Shown piece by piece: positions 21,408-34,001 of a stretch of 64,000 nt of DNA (position 1 is the first letter of the stretch; each line of letters opens with the position of its first letter). Location of the stretch: NCBI GenBank assembly GCA_011032825.1, contig JAADJZ010000027.1:186001-250000 (forward strand). Reading direction: 5' to 3'. Position numbers and translations under genes: made by a program. The DNA is from Massariosphaeria phaeospora. Its lineage: Eukaryota; Ascomycota; Dothideomycetes; Pleosporales. The notes under the pieces were generated by a model that saw nothing but the letters and a program-made list of their open reading frames with translations, ran no database searches and was not told the DNA's origin.

Positions 21408-24400
21408 ATGGCGTCGGTACAGTCTGCGCCGGGCGCCCCCGGGCCCAGCCAGCTGCCTGCCAACCTCACCAAAGAGATGCTCCAACGAGTCTACGCAGTA
21501 AGTATACACGCGCTTGCACTTGCACCTCTTCCGCGCGCTCTGCCATGGCCCCACACCGAGTCGTCGCATCTGCTGACCGTCACGTAGCAATACAACCAAA
21601 TGAAGCAGAACGGCGTCCCCGAGACCGACCCAGAGTTCATCAAGGCCCGCAACCTCTTGACCATGGTGCAGAAGCGGACCACCTTCGAGAAGCACAAACA
21701 GATGATGCTCCAGCAACAGATGCAACAGCAAATGCAACATCGCCAGCAAGGCCACCTGGACCAGCAACTCCCACATCAGAATGGCGCAACTGTCGGCGTG
21801 TCCAATGGTGCCAAGCCACCGGGCGACGGTCGGTCTGCCTTTGCTGCACAACCACCAGGCGCTTCATCCTCCGGTATACAAGTCGCCACAGCGAGTGGAC
21901 AGGCGCAAGGCTCTGTTGATGGTCAAACTCCGACTTCTGCTTCCAGTACTGGCCCCATCGCCTTTTCGAATGAGCAACTGATGCTTTTGCGGAAGCAGAT
22001 CGCGGCCTTCAAGCAGTTGTCTAAGGGACTTCCGTTGGCCCCCAACATGCAGCAGCAGCTGTTCGCCTCGCATCAAGCAAAGAAGCCCCAGACGCCTGCT
22101 GAAGCTGTCGCAGCTGCATCACAGGTTCTCGACACTGCTACGCGCGCAGCCAATGCCTCAGCCTCTGACTCTAGTGCTGGCCCTAGAGACCCTGCTTCCC
22201 TTCCGCGCCCCCAGAAGTTCATAGAGCCCTGGAGCAATGAGTATTTCAAAGAGAACGTCAACTACATTGACCATACTCGCCGGACCAACCGCCCCTACCT
22301 GCCGTCCATCATGCCCATTGGGGTCGACATAGACAGCATGCGCGAGGAGCGCGAGATCATCGTGTACAATCGCCTTACCTCTCGGAAAGCGGAATTGGAG
22401 AAGCTCAATGCCAACATTGGCTCCTGGGACACGTCCAAGACGGACGTTCCTGAAGATGATGGAAAAGTCAAACTCGCTCTGACGATCGAACACAAGATGC
22501 TCAATCTTCTCGAGAAGCAACGCCGACTCCGGAAGACAATAAGCCGGGAGATGATTCATGCTGACAACCTCGCCATGACTGCGAATCGCACCATATACCG
22601 TCGCTTGAAGAAACAATCCCTGCGTGAAGCACGCATCACCGAGAAACTGGAAAAGCAGCAACGCGACGCCCGGGAAACTAAGGAGAAGAAGAAACACGAC
22701 GACTTCATCGAAGCTATTCGGAAGCACCGTGGCGAGCTCCATGAAGCTGGGCTGGGTCAGCGACAGCGGCTGCAGAAGCTTGGCCGTATCATGGTCACAA
22801 CCCACCAGACCATTGAAAAAGAAGAGCAGAAACGCGTCGAGCGCACCGCCAAACAGCGTCTACAAGCCTTGAAGTCCAACGACGAAGAGACGTATCTCAA
22901 GCTGCTAGGCCAGGCCAAGGACACTCGTATTTCGCATCTACTCAAGCAGACAGATGGCTTCTTGAAGCAACTGTCTCAGTCCGTCAAACAGCAACAGCGA
23001 AATCAGCTCGATCGGTACAGGATGTCAAATCAACCCGAGGACGAAGCAAGCGACGAGTCAAGCGAGGAAGAGACTGGAGACGAGAGGGACGAGAGTGCTC
23101 CGCGAAAGAAACGAACCGACTACTACGAAATTGCTCATCGCAACAAGGAGAAGATTGTCGAGCAGTCATCCAATTTGGTCGGTGGCACACTCAAAGAATA
23201 CCAAGTCAAGGGTCTAGAGTGGATGATTTCGTTGTACAACAACAACCTGAATGGCATTCTGGCCGATGAGATGGGCCTTGGCAAAACCATCCAAACGATC
23301 AGTCTTATCACCTATCTTATCGAAAAGAAGCAACAGCCGGGGCCGTACCTTGTCATTGTACCACTTAGCACATTGACCAACTGGAACAGCGAGTTCGAGA
23401 AGTGGGCACCTAGCGTTGTCAAGATTGTTTACAAAGGTCCTCCCAATTCTCGCAAGCAGCACCAGCAACAGATTCGCTGGGGCCAGTTCCAAGTCCTGCT
23501 GACCACGTATGAGTTCATCATCAAAGATCGACCTATCTTGAGTAAAATTAAGTGGGTGCATATGATTGTCGACGAAGGCCATCGGATGAAGAACGCCAAC
23601 TCCAAACTGAGCAGCACCATCACGCAATACTACACAACGCGCTATCGCCTGATCCTTACTGGCACACCTCTCCAAAATAACCTGACAGAGCTGTGGGCCA
23701 TGCTCAACTTCGTTCTACCCACTATCTTCAAATCGGTGAAGTCTTTCGACGAATGGTTCAACACTCCGTTCGCAAATACTGGTGGCCAGGACAGGATGGA
23801 CCTTACTGAAGAAGAGCAATTGCTTGTCATCAAGCGCCTCCACAAGGTTCTACGCCCATTCTTGCTACGCCGATTGAAAAAGGACGTGGAGAAAGATCTG
23901 CCCGACAAAACCGAGCGGGTAATCAAATGCAATTTTTCATCTCTCCAAGCCAAGCTATACAAGCAGCTTGTCACTCACAACCGACTCGTGGTTAGTGATG
24001 GCAAAGGTGGCAAGACGGGCATGCGAGGCCTGAGCAATATGCTTATGCAGTTGCGAAAGCTTTGCAATCATCCGTTCGTCTTCGAAGCAGTTGAAGATCA
24101 GGTAAACCCTGGCCGAACCTCCAACGATCTGCTGTGGCGAACGGCGGGCAAATTTGAACTCCTTGACAGGATCTTACCCAAGTTCCAAGCGTCGGGCCAT
24201 CGCGTCCTTATGTTTTTTCAGATGACGCAGATTATGAACATCATGGAAGATTTCTTGCGTCTCCGAGGCATGGCGTATCTCCGACTCGACGGCGGCACCA
24301 AAGCTGACGACCGGTCCGAGCTTCTGACTCAATTCAACGCCCCGAATTCGCCTTATTTTTGCTTCCTTCTATCGACCCGTGCGGGTGGTCTTGGTCTGAA

Positions 24401-25721
24401 CTTGCAGACTGCCGATACTGTGATCATCTACGATTCTGATTGGAATCCCCATCAAGATTTGCAGGCTCAGGATCGCGCTCATCGTATCGGCCAGAAGAAT
24501 GAGGTCCGCATTCTGCGTCTCATTACCTCGAACTCAGTTGAAGAGAAGATCCTAGAACGAGCGAATTACAAATTAGACATGGATGGCAAAGTTATCCAAG
24601 CTGGTAAATTCGACAACAAATCGACTGGTGAGGAGCGTGACGCCATGTTACGAATCATGTTAGAATCCGCGGAAGCCGCTGAGAGTCTTGAGCAAGAGGA
24701 GATGGACGACGACGATCTGAACGTGATGATGATGAGAACCGACGACGAGCTTGTGCTCTTCCGGGAAATGGATAGAAAGCGTCAAGAAGAAGACAAATAT
24801 GGCCCCGGTAAAGAAAAGCCGCGCCTTCTATCCGAAAATGAGCTACCCGACATTTACAAGAACGATGATGTCCCTGTCGTGGAAGAAATTGACAATACAC
24901 CCGTTGGTCGTGGCGCTCGAGAGCGGACTCGTGTCAAGTATGACGATGGTCTCACAGAGGAGCAGTGGCTCAACGCTGTCGATAATGATGAAGATTCGAT
25001 AGAAGCTGCCATTGCCCGTACGGAGGCTACGCTTGCCAAACGCCGTAAGAAAGGAGGCAGGCTGCAGGATCTCGGAGATTCGCCAGCGCCCGAGAGAGAG
25101 AGCTCCGAAGAGCCACAGCCAAAGAAGCGCGGACGAAAGCCTAAGCCCGAAAAACGCAAAGCCGATGAAGCCTCCCTCGATGGCGACTCAGCACCTCGCA
25201 AACGAGGACGTCCTACACCCAGCAAAGTAACACCCAGCAAAGTTCAGGAGACACTCAGTCCGGAAGATCGTCTAACACTTCAAAAGGTTGTCAACATTGT
25301 TTATGAAGCTCTCAACGACCTGGAAGAAGAGTCACATGACCCAGCTATCGCTAATCGCGGTATTATCGATCCATTCATCGAACTGCCCGCCAGGAACGAT
25401 TACCCGGATTACTACCAGATCATCAGGCACCCCATGTGCATGAATATGATCAAGAAGAAGATTAACAAGAAGGAGTACCAGTCCCTGCGACAGTTCCGTC
25501 ACGACATTGGCATGCTCTGTAACAACTGCCGCACGTACAATGAGGACACAAGCATTCTATATCAAGATGCCAATCTCATCGAGCAGACGTGCTTGGACAA
25601 GTTGAGAGAAGCCACGGTGAACCACTCCGAGATGCAGGACTTTGATGATACGAGTTCCGCCAACGGAGGGCTGAGCACGGCAATTACGAGTGCGGTGGGC
25701 ACGCCTAGGACTGTCACTTGA
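21408..25721 (+). CDS. STH1: SWI/SNF-RSC ATPase, Snf2/Sth1 family
   Basis: This is the motor subunit of a SWI/SNF or RSC nucleosome remodeller. Exons 21408-21497 and 21588-25721 encode about 1407 residues. A glutamine-rich N-terminus precedes a QLQ motif (FSNEQLMLLRKQIAAFKQL, about 155-175). An HSA-like basic helical region lies at about 340-500. The ATPase has ADEMGLGKT near residue 593 and VDEGHRMKN near 693. Its second lobe has STRAGGLGLNLQ and QAQDRAHRIGQKNEVRILR. A SnAC region (EERDAMLRIMLES) follows. Two AT-hook-like basic motifs (KKRGRKPKP, RKRGRPTPS) precede a bromodomain at about 1258-1365 with DYYQIIRHPMCM and CNNCRTYNEDTS. Filamentous ascomycetes usually have one Snf2/Sth1 orthologue, so either name may be used. 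Confidence 0.96.
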
Positions 25722-27095
25722 GGGATGTAGGTGCTTCTCTGTTCTAACATGGGTGCAATTGGAAGCTAACCTCTTGAAGTCAAGATCAATACCCTTAGAC
25801 TCTTTTCTAGCCACCTCATTAGCGTTGCCCTCTGACCCGATCATCTGAACTTCTAGCACGACGGCTTGCTTAGTTCTTCACTTGTGGAGATGGCCTGCCC
25901 TCAGTCGACCCCGGCTTCTTTCGATTCATTACCGTTTCTCAAAATGTGTTCAAACTGTATAATTGCTACAGGCGTGGCCCCTTCTCTTCACCCTTCCTGA
26001 TTACTTTCATCATGCGCCATCATCGTGAGCGCATCGTCCTCGCTGGGTTGGGCGTTGGAGTTTGGTACTTTGTGGTACACCATCTGTCAATGAGTGGGGA
26101 GGGTGATAGTGATGGATTTCTGAAGGGCTTATGATTCTGCGCACAGATGAATAGATGCATGGCATGCGACTGACCTAACCTGACCTAATTTGGCCTAATT
26201 TGGCCTGGGCTGTTACGAACAATACAAACAAAGCTCATTAGGTAGTCACTAGATTGGTCACAATTACGATCAGAATTACTGCTCATAGTGTGCTCTTCCT
26301 TGGTATTAGCAATGTGCATCATCTACTCTCACAATTAAGGTGAGGTCTCAGCATCGTACTAGGCAAGACTGTCCACTGTACTTCGCCCAACCTCAACTTG
26401 AGGCGCAGTTACTCGGTGGCCTTGTCTTGCTCGCGATGGTCTACTTACAAGTACGTGCAAAGTTCTCCGTCTAGCAATTGCTCATCAACGCCATCTGAGA
26501 CTCTAGCTAGTGGCACGAGTAGGCAGTGTCCAATCAAGCCATCTCCAGACAGTGTCCATATACCCAGCATACAGTTAAACACATGAGACATCCTACTTGA
26601 TTATGCGTTCCTCTGCCGCTCTAGTCACACATGAGATATATTCTACGTATGGGAAAAGCAGTTGTGTTCGGTCAACTGCTTTAGGCTTACCGTACGTGTC
26701 TGTGTTTGATAACACGAAGGCCCCATGCTAGTGTTGTGTAATATGGGAAGTGTAGGTGTGTTTATCTGTGCTACTATACTGTGTGGGGGTCGTCTAGTAC
26801 GCGGCGTTTTGTCCCCGACTGCTTAGGGTGTTGCGTACTTGATAATGATCTGAGTCAAGTAGGTGATTGGCGAGAAGCAGAGGTATGCAGAGTTGCTTAG
26901 TAGTGAAAGAGAGTCATATTGTAGAAGCTATGTAGCCATATGGACAGAGAAGCGAAATCCCGACAAGCAAGCGATAGCCTTGGTTGCTCGATCACAATGC
27001 ATACCTACCCACACTCCTACATCTAAGCCGAAGAAGCCCTCGACCACTTCCACTTCGCGCATCTATATACACTCCGTGCTAGCCAGATCGGCTAT
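25722..27095. other. Convergent intergenic region
   Basis: About 1.4 kb between convergent genes. It includes short imperfect repeats of a CCTAA/GGCCTAATTT type at about 26171-26210. I see no gene or RNA. Confidence 0.5.
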
Positions 27096-28422
27096 TTACA
27101 AGGCGGGCTTCGCGTTCTTGACAAGGTCCTCAAAGTAAGCCTGGTTCCACTGGCCGGCCTCGGGAGCTGGCTGGTAGGCATCTTCGTAGCCGCAGAAAGA
27201 GTCGAAGCGGTCGGCGCTCGTATCCGAAGTACCGTCGGACTCGCCACCGGGCTTGACCCAGACGAAGGCATCGACAAGAGTGGAGCCGGTGGTCGAGGTA
27301 GGGCGGGGGCCGAAACCGGCGCCCTTGACGTTGCACCAATGGCCCCACTCTTTGCGCAGGTTCTGGACACCGTTGCGGGCAGTGTCGACGATGGCCTGGC
27401 CGGGCATGCCGGCCGACTTGAGCTCGGGTGAGAAGAGGGTGATGTACTGCTTCTCGTTCTGGGCCTTGTTCCACTGGGCGTCGGTGGCCTTGGAGAACTC
27501 GCCAGGGGACATGTCGAAGGAGTTCCAGCCAGCGACGTTGGTGGCGATACCGCGGACCTGCTTGGGAGAGCCGGCGTTCTTGTAGACGGTTCCAAGCTCC
27601 TTAGCACCGGGCTCTGCGTCCTTGTTAGAGGCATGCAATGTTTTCTACTGTTGCAAACTTACTGAGGTTGTCGTTCCAGCCCAACCAGCCACCGTGGCCA
27701 GCATCAATATACATGGCAATATTGGGCAGGTTAAGGCTCTTGAGAGCATAAGCAACACCCTCACGGTATCCTGTAGCGGAGTCCTTGCAGGTCTGGAGGT
27801 CGGCGTTGGTGACCAAGTTGGGAAGCGAATCGGGCTCGATGACAAGCGCGAAAGCAGTGTTGGGGTACTTCTTGAAGATAGCGACGATGGCTGGAGATGA
27901 TAAGTTTCTGCGATAATCTTGAGACGCATATTACTGACGGTCAATGTACTCGCTCTTGTACACGCTGATGTCTCCTACGGCAAGTTCACCGTTGGAAGCC
28001 TTGGCGGCGCAGTCACGGCCAGGGAGATCGTAGATGACTACACCGGCGATCGAACCGCAAGGAACATCTTTGATGTTGTCCTCGAGGGTTTCGATCTTAG
28101 CACGGGTGTCCCTAAATCATATATTAGCAAGGTACTGTACAACAGACTTCCAATCTCCTTACATCCACAGGAAAGTTCCGGCCTCAGCAACCTTGAGGGC
28201 CTTGGCCTTCAGGGAAGCATCGGTGATTTGGTCGGCAGCCAAGCGCACTTTCTCGGTGTAGTCCTTGTTGGCAAACATCTTGCGGCCAGTGAAGGGGTTG
28301 CCGGTCAGAGTCACGGCAGTGGTGCATGGTGCAGCAGCTTGACGCTCCTCGACGATAGGGCTGGGGACGGCGAAAGCACCAGTAACGGCGGATGCCACCA
28401 AGGCAGTGTAGAAACCCTTCAT
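27096..28422 (-). CDS. Cellobiohydrolase, glycoside hydrolase family 6
   Basis: GH6 cellobiohydrolases release cellobiose from the non-reducing ends of cellulose by an inverting mechanism. Four exons (28422-28163, 28111-27939, 27890-27663, 27613-27096) give 392 residues. The signal peptide is MKGFYTALVASAVTGAFA. The catalytic domain shows IYDLPGRDCAA, the core VIEPDSLPNLVTN, KDSATGYREGV, YIDAGHGGWLGW, GIATNVAGWNS, then WCNVKGAGFGPRP, VWVKPGGESDGTSD and a final FCGYEDAYQPAPEAG. No cellulose-binding module is present, so it is a short, single-domain member. The last acceptor (GACGCAG before AGCCCGG) was chosen because it alone keeps frame without a stop; a CTAAC branch site lies just before it. 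Confidence 0.92.
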
Positions 28423-30821
28423 TTTGACGTTTGGGAGGATGAGACTTCTGTGAATGTGTCGATGTCGAGTTCTGGGGAACAGAAGAGGCTCTTATATCAA
28501 CTCCAGTGCATGACTAGGTCTCAGCGTCTACATGGTGGTTTGCTGGATGTAGTGGCCAATATCCCCCGGAAGTAGGCCCGCAAACTGCGGTTAAGGAATG
28601 TCCTGAGGGTCTGTGCATTTTAGCGCTGCCATGATGAGGCTTAGATGACATGAAATAACGGGAGCATGGATGGCTACTATAGCATGACCCACATGCGGAT
28701 GATTCAAGGGTGTTGATATGTTAGAGGCCGATCCAGAAGTGGCGCGGTTGGGGGCGTTCGTCAATCTTCTCTAGATCCTGCAAGACCCAAATATTTGCAC
28801 GGAAATTAAAGTAAGAACAAAGAGGCCGGAGACCATTCTGGGCGCTACCGAGCGTCGACGAATAGCGTCGAGACCGTGTCCAGACAATGTGGAGGCCCTT
28901 GCAAAGTGTGCTGGGCTGCTGATCTTTGAGCAAGCGTTGTGTATGGCTGGGAAATCGGTTAGTGAGGGTAAATATATGACCGGTAACTTGAGACGCCCTG
29001 TAGCCTCGGATGGGCGTTCCCCTCGGGACGGATACCCCGCGATCTCCCCAGCCTGCGACGGATACCCCTACTCACAGATCTCACTTATTCACAACCGCAC
29101 GTTGCGTGGCGTGCTTCGTGCCACCTATTCACGAGATATAAGAATTCCGATGGCCAGAAATTGATACAATACGACGGGATTCTGATGGACTCACGTAGCT
29201 GTACTGTCTCACAAAAGAGCGGTCGAAGTTGGTGGATGGTATGCGTAACCGTGCCGTTGTCGCTAGTTGAGTGATTCTATCCGTGACGGCCAAAGCAATG
29301 TAGCCTAGGACATTCAATGCATTGAACAAATGTCGATTATATACTCTGTGGCGAGAGAACGAATTGGTGCATATATCCGCCATACAATCACGCCCTACAA
29401 ATTGGCAGTGATGAAAAGACAAGCTTTGGGTAAGCTGGTACCAGGCAGGTACCACTGCTGAAACCCTGGTGAACCCAGAAACAGGGCCTTCTAGAAGACA
29501 ATCGAACACATGATAGTCTCCGTAGATTACTGCGGGGGCTTAGAGCACTGGGGCCATGCATACAAATTGAATGCGGTCCACATCTGAGCAAGTAAGTGGT
29601 GTGGTGCCCCTAGTCGCCAAGGAACCCCATGCTTCGTTTCCGTTCGTCGTTTTGCGCGATAAGTAATGACCAACTGATCATCCACAGAGGAATTTTCCAG
29701 AAAGTGGGAGGAAGATCAATAAACGTCGTGGGTGGAGTGATACCGGGGATGGAGTAACAAGGTCGTCCGATAAGATCAGCCAGGATTCCCTAGCATGTTA
29801 TATTGTGGGTGGCCGGTTCGCAAGTCCACGTTTGCAATGTACTGACTTCCACGTTTCCCTAGCCTGTGCGTCTTTGGATATGGGGTGGGCATTTGAATGA
29901 GACTGTAATTGTGAACTGGCAAATGCTACTGCCGGAGCATGCATAAAGCGCGACGCAAATCGGGTATAGGATGCAAGTGTCTAGACTCCACCTGTACATA
30001 GGCAAGCATGGCAGAACAACTGCCACTGTCTGATAGATAGAGACTTCCTTCTCGCCTGCACGGAGAGAATCAAGGGGACAGGGTCAAAGATTCGGGTCGC
30101 CTCAATACCACTTGATGGCAATAGTGTTCAGGCCTCGGTGGGAGGCATGGAATGTGAGTGGTCGTGTAGAGTGGGTTAATTTAGAGTTTTCCCGTGACAC
30201 TTTGTCAAACCGGAAGAGGTAAGGCGCCCGCCAGAATACAGTGGAAGTTTGGATACCACAATACCTTACTGCCACTAGTCCTAGAATATTTTCTGTTAGA
30301 AAAGGTGAGCTGAATTGTCTGTCCTGATACTCAAGAAAGCCAAAGATGACCCTCGGTCATCCAATGTCTCCAAGGACACCGGGTTTTTAATTTGCGCACT
30401 GCAATATAAGAGCGGTTTCGCGGCGGATCGACAGATATATTGCACTTTATCCAGATAGCTGTAGCGCCGAAACTCGGTCTGAGCGCGCGACTACGGTGTT
30501 TCCCTGCAATAATCACGGGGAAAAGAGCCTGTACAGTAGCGAAGATCACGTCGAAGAAATGGGCTCTGTCAGTATCATAGGACCGAGAGGAGAGTATTCA
30601 CCCCAAGAGTGCAAGCTTATTACGCAGAGAAGCATATGCCTTGCCGCAGATATTACGACAGCTGTCTTCGCTGCTTTCCAGCTTCGTGCACTTATACTTG
30701 TACACGATATCTCAGCTTACAACTGAGCATAGTATTACGATCTACACGAACGCGGGCGGTCCGACCGAGCAAAATCAATGATATTCCTAACCTTCTAAAA
30801 CGGCGGATATGCCGTTCATGT
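28423..30821. other. Long intergenic region, no supported gene
   Basis: About 2.4 kb. The left part is the GH6 promoter. The rest has only short frames without motifs, for example minus 29129-29509. A duplicated GACGGATACCCC is seen at about 29028-29069. Nothing further can be supported. Confidence 0.45.
28491..28496 (-). promoter_or_regulatory. TATA-like box of the GH6 gene
   Basis: TATAAG on the minus strand lies about 70 bases before the GH6 start. CreA-like SYGGRG matches occur at 28472-28477 (CTGGGG) and, on the other strand, 28564-28569; such short matches are weak evidence of carbon repression. Confidence 0.35.
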
Positions 30822-33072
30822 TTACACGTTGTTTGGACCGGGCCCCTTTCCTTGATCCAACAGCAGATGGGGTTTCAAGAAACCATCATCAATCTGCTTG
30901 AAGGCTTCAGCTGGATCTTGAGATATATTAGAAATGAGCTGCTTGACGGCTCCCGTCGCAGTAGCAACTCTAGATGGCTCGCCACTGCCACTCGCTACGC
31001 CTCTATTCGTCGTACCAGATGTAGGGTACGGTGAGGACTCTGATGATATACCATGCGGTGACAGCATTCGGTTGGGTGATCGTCGTGCAGTAGGTGGGAG
31101 ATCGAGATCGGTGTCATCGTCATCGTTGCTGCCGCTGTCTGCAGGGCTGAGCAGACTTTGATCGGCGCCGTCTGGTAGCCTCGGTCGGCTGGAATTCCTT
31201 CTGGCAGCTGTAGCGTCAGGTCTTGAAGGTGGACTGTGTCGGTTTGCGGATCCACTGGAATAGCTACCGTTTTCTCCATTGACGGCGGAGAGAGCAAGCC
31301 CGTTTTGACTTGGTCGTGGCGTATGACCAAGACCTAGTCCTTTATTGCGCGTATACGTGCCTCCATTGACCACTTCAATGTCAAACTCATCGTCGGAGTC
31401 TATCTCTTCTACCACTCCCGTCCGGATACCAAGAATCTCCAGCATACGAGCAGTGGTCCCTCCGAATATGATAACGGTCAAGACCACCACAACCAACACA
31501 GTTGCGCGTAGCGCATTACCGTTGGTCCCAGAGAGGCCTGCAGCAAGGGCTACTCCGACTGCTCCGCGCAGTCCCGCCCAGTAAATCATGGCTTGATGCG
31601 ACCAAGGGATCTCTTCTCCTGCATCCGGACCGTACCGTCGCTGTCGATATCGAATGAATGCGTTTATGAGCCGAGAGAGCGGAAAGACGGCGCACCACCG
31701 TGCGACGCAAATCCCAAAAACTGTTATGAAGATGAAAAGGGGCTTGTATTCCAGCTGATTGTCAGTGAAGAGCGAGAGGCCGAGATAGATGAATATGAAG
31801 TTCTCTGAAAGCTGGGCGGTGATCTGGAAGACAAATTTGGTAGTCAATTGAGTCCTTCGTGACATGTTGTGGTAGGCGTAGTGCTTCATACAAATACCAC
31901 AAAAGAGGAGGGACACGATGCCTATAACGAGGTCAGTGGATATAAGCTAACTGCGTGGGTAATGCATACCAGACATGTGAATAGCGTTGGAGAAAAAGTA
32001 GGTCGCATACGCGATGAGAATGATGATGCAACTCTCCATTTTGGGAAACCGCCGCACATAAGTGAACTTCAGTATCAAGGACGCACCAACCCCCACCATC
32101 ACACCAATGAGCAAGCTTCCAAAGAATACCCCGAGGAAGATTCCGATAGCCTCAAAAAGACTAAGAATGCTCAGTGACTCGGCTCCGTCCTTATATTTCT
32201 GCGCCGTCTCGAAGAGAACTATAGCGATGGCGTCATTTAATATGGACTCGCCAAAGATGACGGTATACAGTGCCGGCTCTACTTTGTACGTATTGAATAT
32301 GGCGAGGATGGTTACTGGATCTGTAGCAGAAAGCGTTGCGCCTACTGACATGGCCTCGACAAAGTTGATATTGAGCCCATCGAGTTGGAGTCTCGTCCAA
32401 ACGAATAGGATGACACCAAGAACGACGGCGGAAATAAAAGTTCCGGCAAATGCGAAAGTAAGGATAACACCGCTATGGCGAAAAAAGTTGCCTTGGTGCA
32501 ATTCGTAACCCGACGAGAGAATAATAGGTGGAAGCAGCAGGTTAAAGAACATTTGGTAGTCGAAAGTCATGGCTTCCCGGACAGTGGGCGGCGCAAATAA
32601 ACTTAGTAGTAGACCAACAACCATGCCTATGTGGCATTAGCATGAAATATCATGTTGCTCGGGCCGAAACAGCCTCGCTCGGTGAAGCAGTCAGCCACGC
32701 TGGGCTCCGCAAACGTACCGGCAAAGATTGATAGTACAGTCTCGTGCACCGCCTGTATTTTGCGCGTCTGCAGGAAGTAGCTCGTAAAGAGGGCTGTTAT
32801 GAGCAGCGCGATCAGGATGAACAGCGCCCATGATGTGAATATTTCCTTCTGGCCTGCCTCCGGTTGTTCTATGGTGATGGGTTAGGGAGGGAGGGAGGGT
32901 ATGTACGAAAAGGCATCGGACGGACTAACCATCGTCGGGGTCCGCATCGACTGCGTCTCGTTCTAGGCAAGTATGGAGTGTCAGCTCAATGGTCGCTACG
33001 GCAGGACCCCGCTGGGGTCGTGGGGCACTTACTGAGTATCTCCGTGATGGCCCAGCCCAGGGTAGAAGCCAT
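30822..33072 (-). CDS. NHX1: Endosomal/vacuolar Na+(K+)/H+ exchanger
   Basis: This CPA1/SLC9 exchanger moves protons out of late endosomes in exchange for sodium or potassium, setting lumenal pH and vacuolar traffic. Five exons, 33072-33033, 32962-32930 (33 nt), 32868-32719, 32626-31970 and 31921-30822, encode about 659 residues. Helix 1 is in WALFILIALLITALFTSYFL. FFNLLLPPIILSSGYEL is the amiloride-region motif (here LLLPPI). SATDPVTILAIF and FGESILNDAIAIVLF carry the ion-binding ND-type core. IYWAGLRGAVGVALA is the late conserved helix. The C-terminal cytoplasmic tail is Ser/Pro/Asp-rich with IDSDDEFDIEV. Start and first two exons are short and inferred from splice phase. It diverges from the Sut1-type gene. 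Confidence 0.93.
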
Positions 33073-34001
33073 GTTGGACGTCAAGATGGTAGTGACATGG
33101 GAGACGGGGGTGGGTGGGCGTGTTGCAATGGAAAAGTGGCTGCTGCTGCAGTCTGGCGACGTTGCACACGCCCAGCGGCGGGCCGGAACCTCGAGAGAGT
33201 ATTTGCGGGGCGCTCGTTGCGGGCAGCGGGCGCGTTCAGGCGACGAGCTGGCGCGCACTGAGACGCAACGGCGGGGGTGGTGGGATGGGTTGGAGAGGCT
33301 GGTTCCTGCGGAGTGCTTCGCGACCAGTGTGATGCACGTCGCGACCTTGGACCTCCAGCGCTGCAGTGCAGACTGGGCATCTGCAGGTGCATCTGCAGCA
33401 TCACGTGGTTTCGAGCCCGGACCTCCGTCGACCCAAGTCCGCTATGCCCGCCGTGGTTAGCGCCCGCCGAGCAGCGCACGCACGCACCACGTCGGCTGCG
33501 GGCGACGTCACCGGCCAATCCTCCAGCTGGTGGGCAGCTGCCTCTCTTCGCAGCGCCTAGGCACACGGTGACCACGCCTACGCCATCCGCTCGTCATCTG
33601 CAAGACATTTTTCTCTTGTGCTTGCTAGACGCTCAACGGTTTGCCACCCGCGTGCCGCTTGGTGTCTGTCTAGCCCGCCCTCCCCAACCTCTTTCTGCCC
33701 GTTTCCGCGGTAGGCCCAGCAACACCGCAAGGGACTTGGAAGCCTGCCGCTCGAGTTTTCGCTCGACTCTTTGCTTGGCGAAGGCAGCATTGTTCCCCGC
33801 AATTACTACTTACCTACCGGAGCTCCCTCGTCATCTCAGTATACCGCCCGCGACTGCTATCTCCTCCGAGGCGATCTTTTCCCAACGTAGCCTCACCGCT
33901 CTGCTCACCGCCGAAGCTACGCCGCCGTCGCTGCTTCCTGCGCTGCCTGAAAAGCTACTCTTCTTCTCTTACCACAGCTTCCAACGTCTGGGTCACCAAC
34001 C
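33073..34001. promoter_or_regulatory. Divergent promoter between NHX1 and SUT1
   Basis: About 930 bases between divergent starts. Several overlapping Arg/Pro/Ser-rich frames on both strands are GC-driven and show no domain. Confidence 0.5.

Noticed and set aside
30609..31034. 141-codon plus-strand frame
   Set aside because: Partly antisense to the NHX1 last exon, Arg/Cys-rich and without motif.
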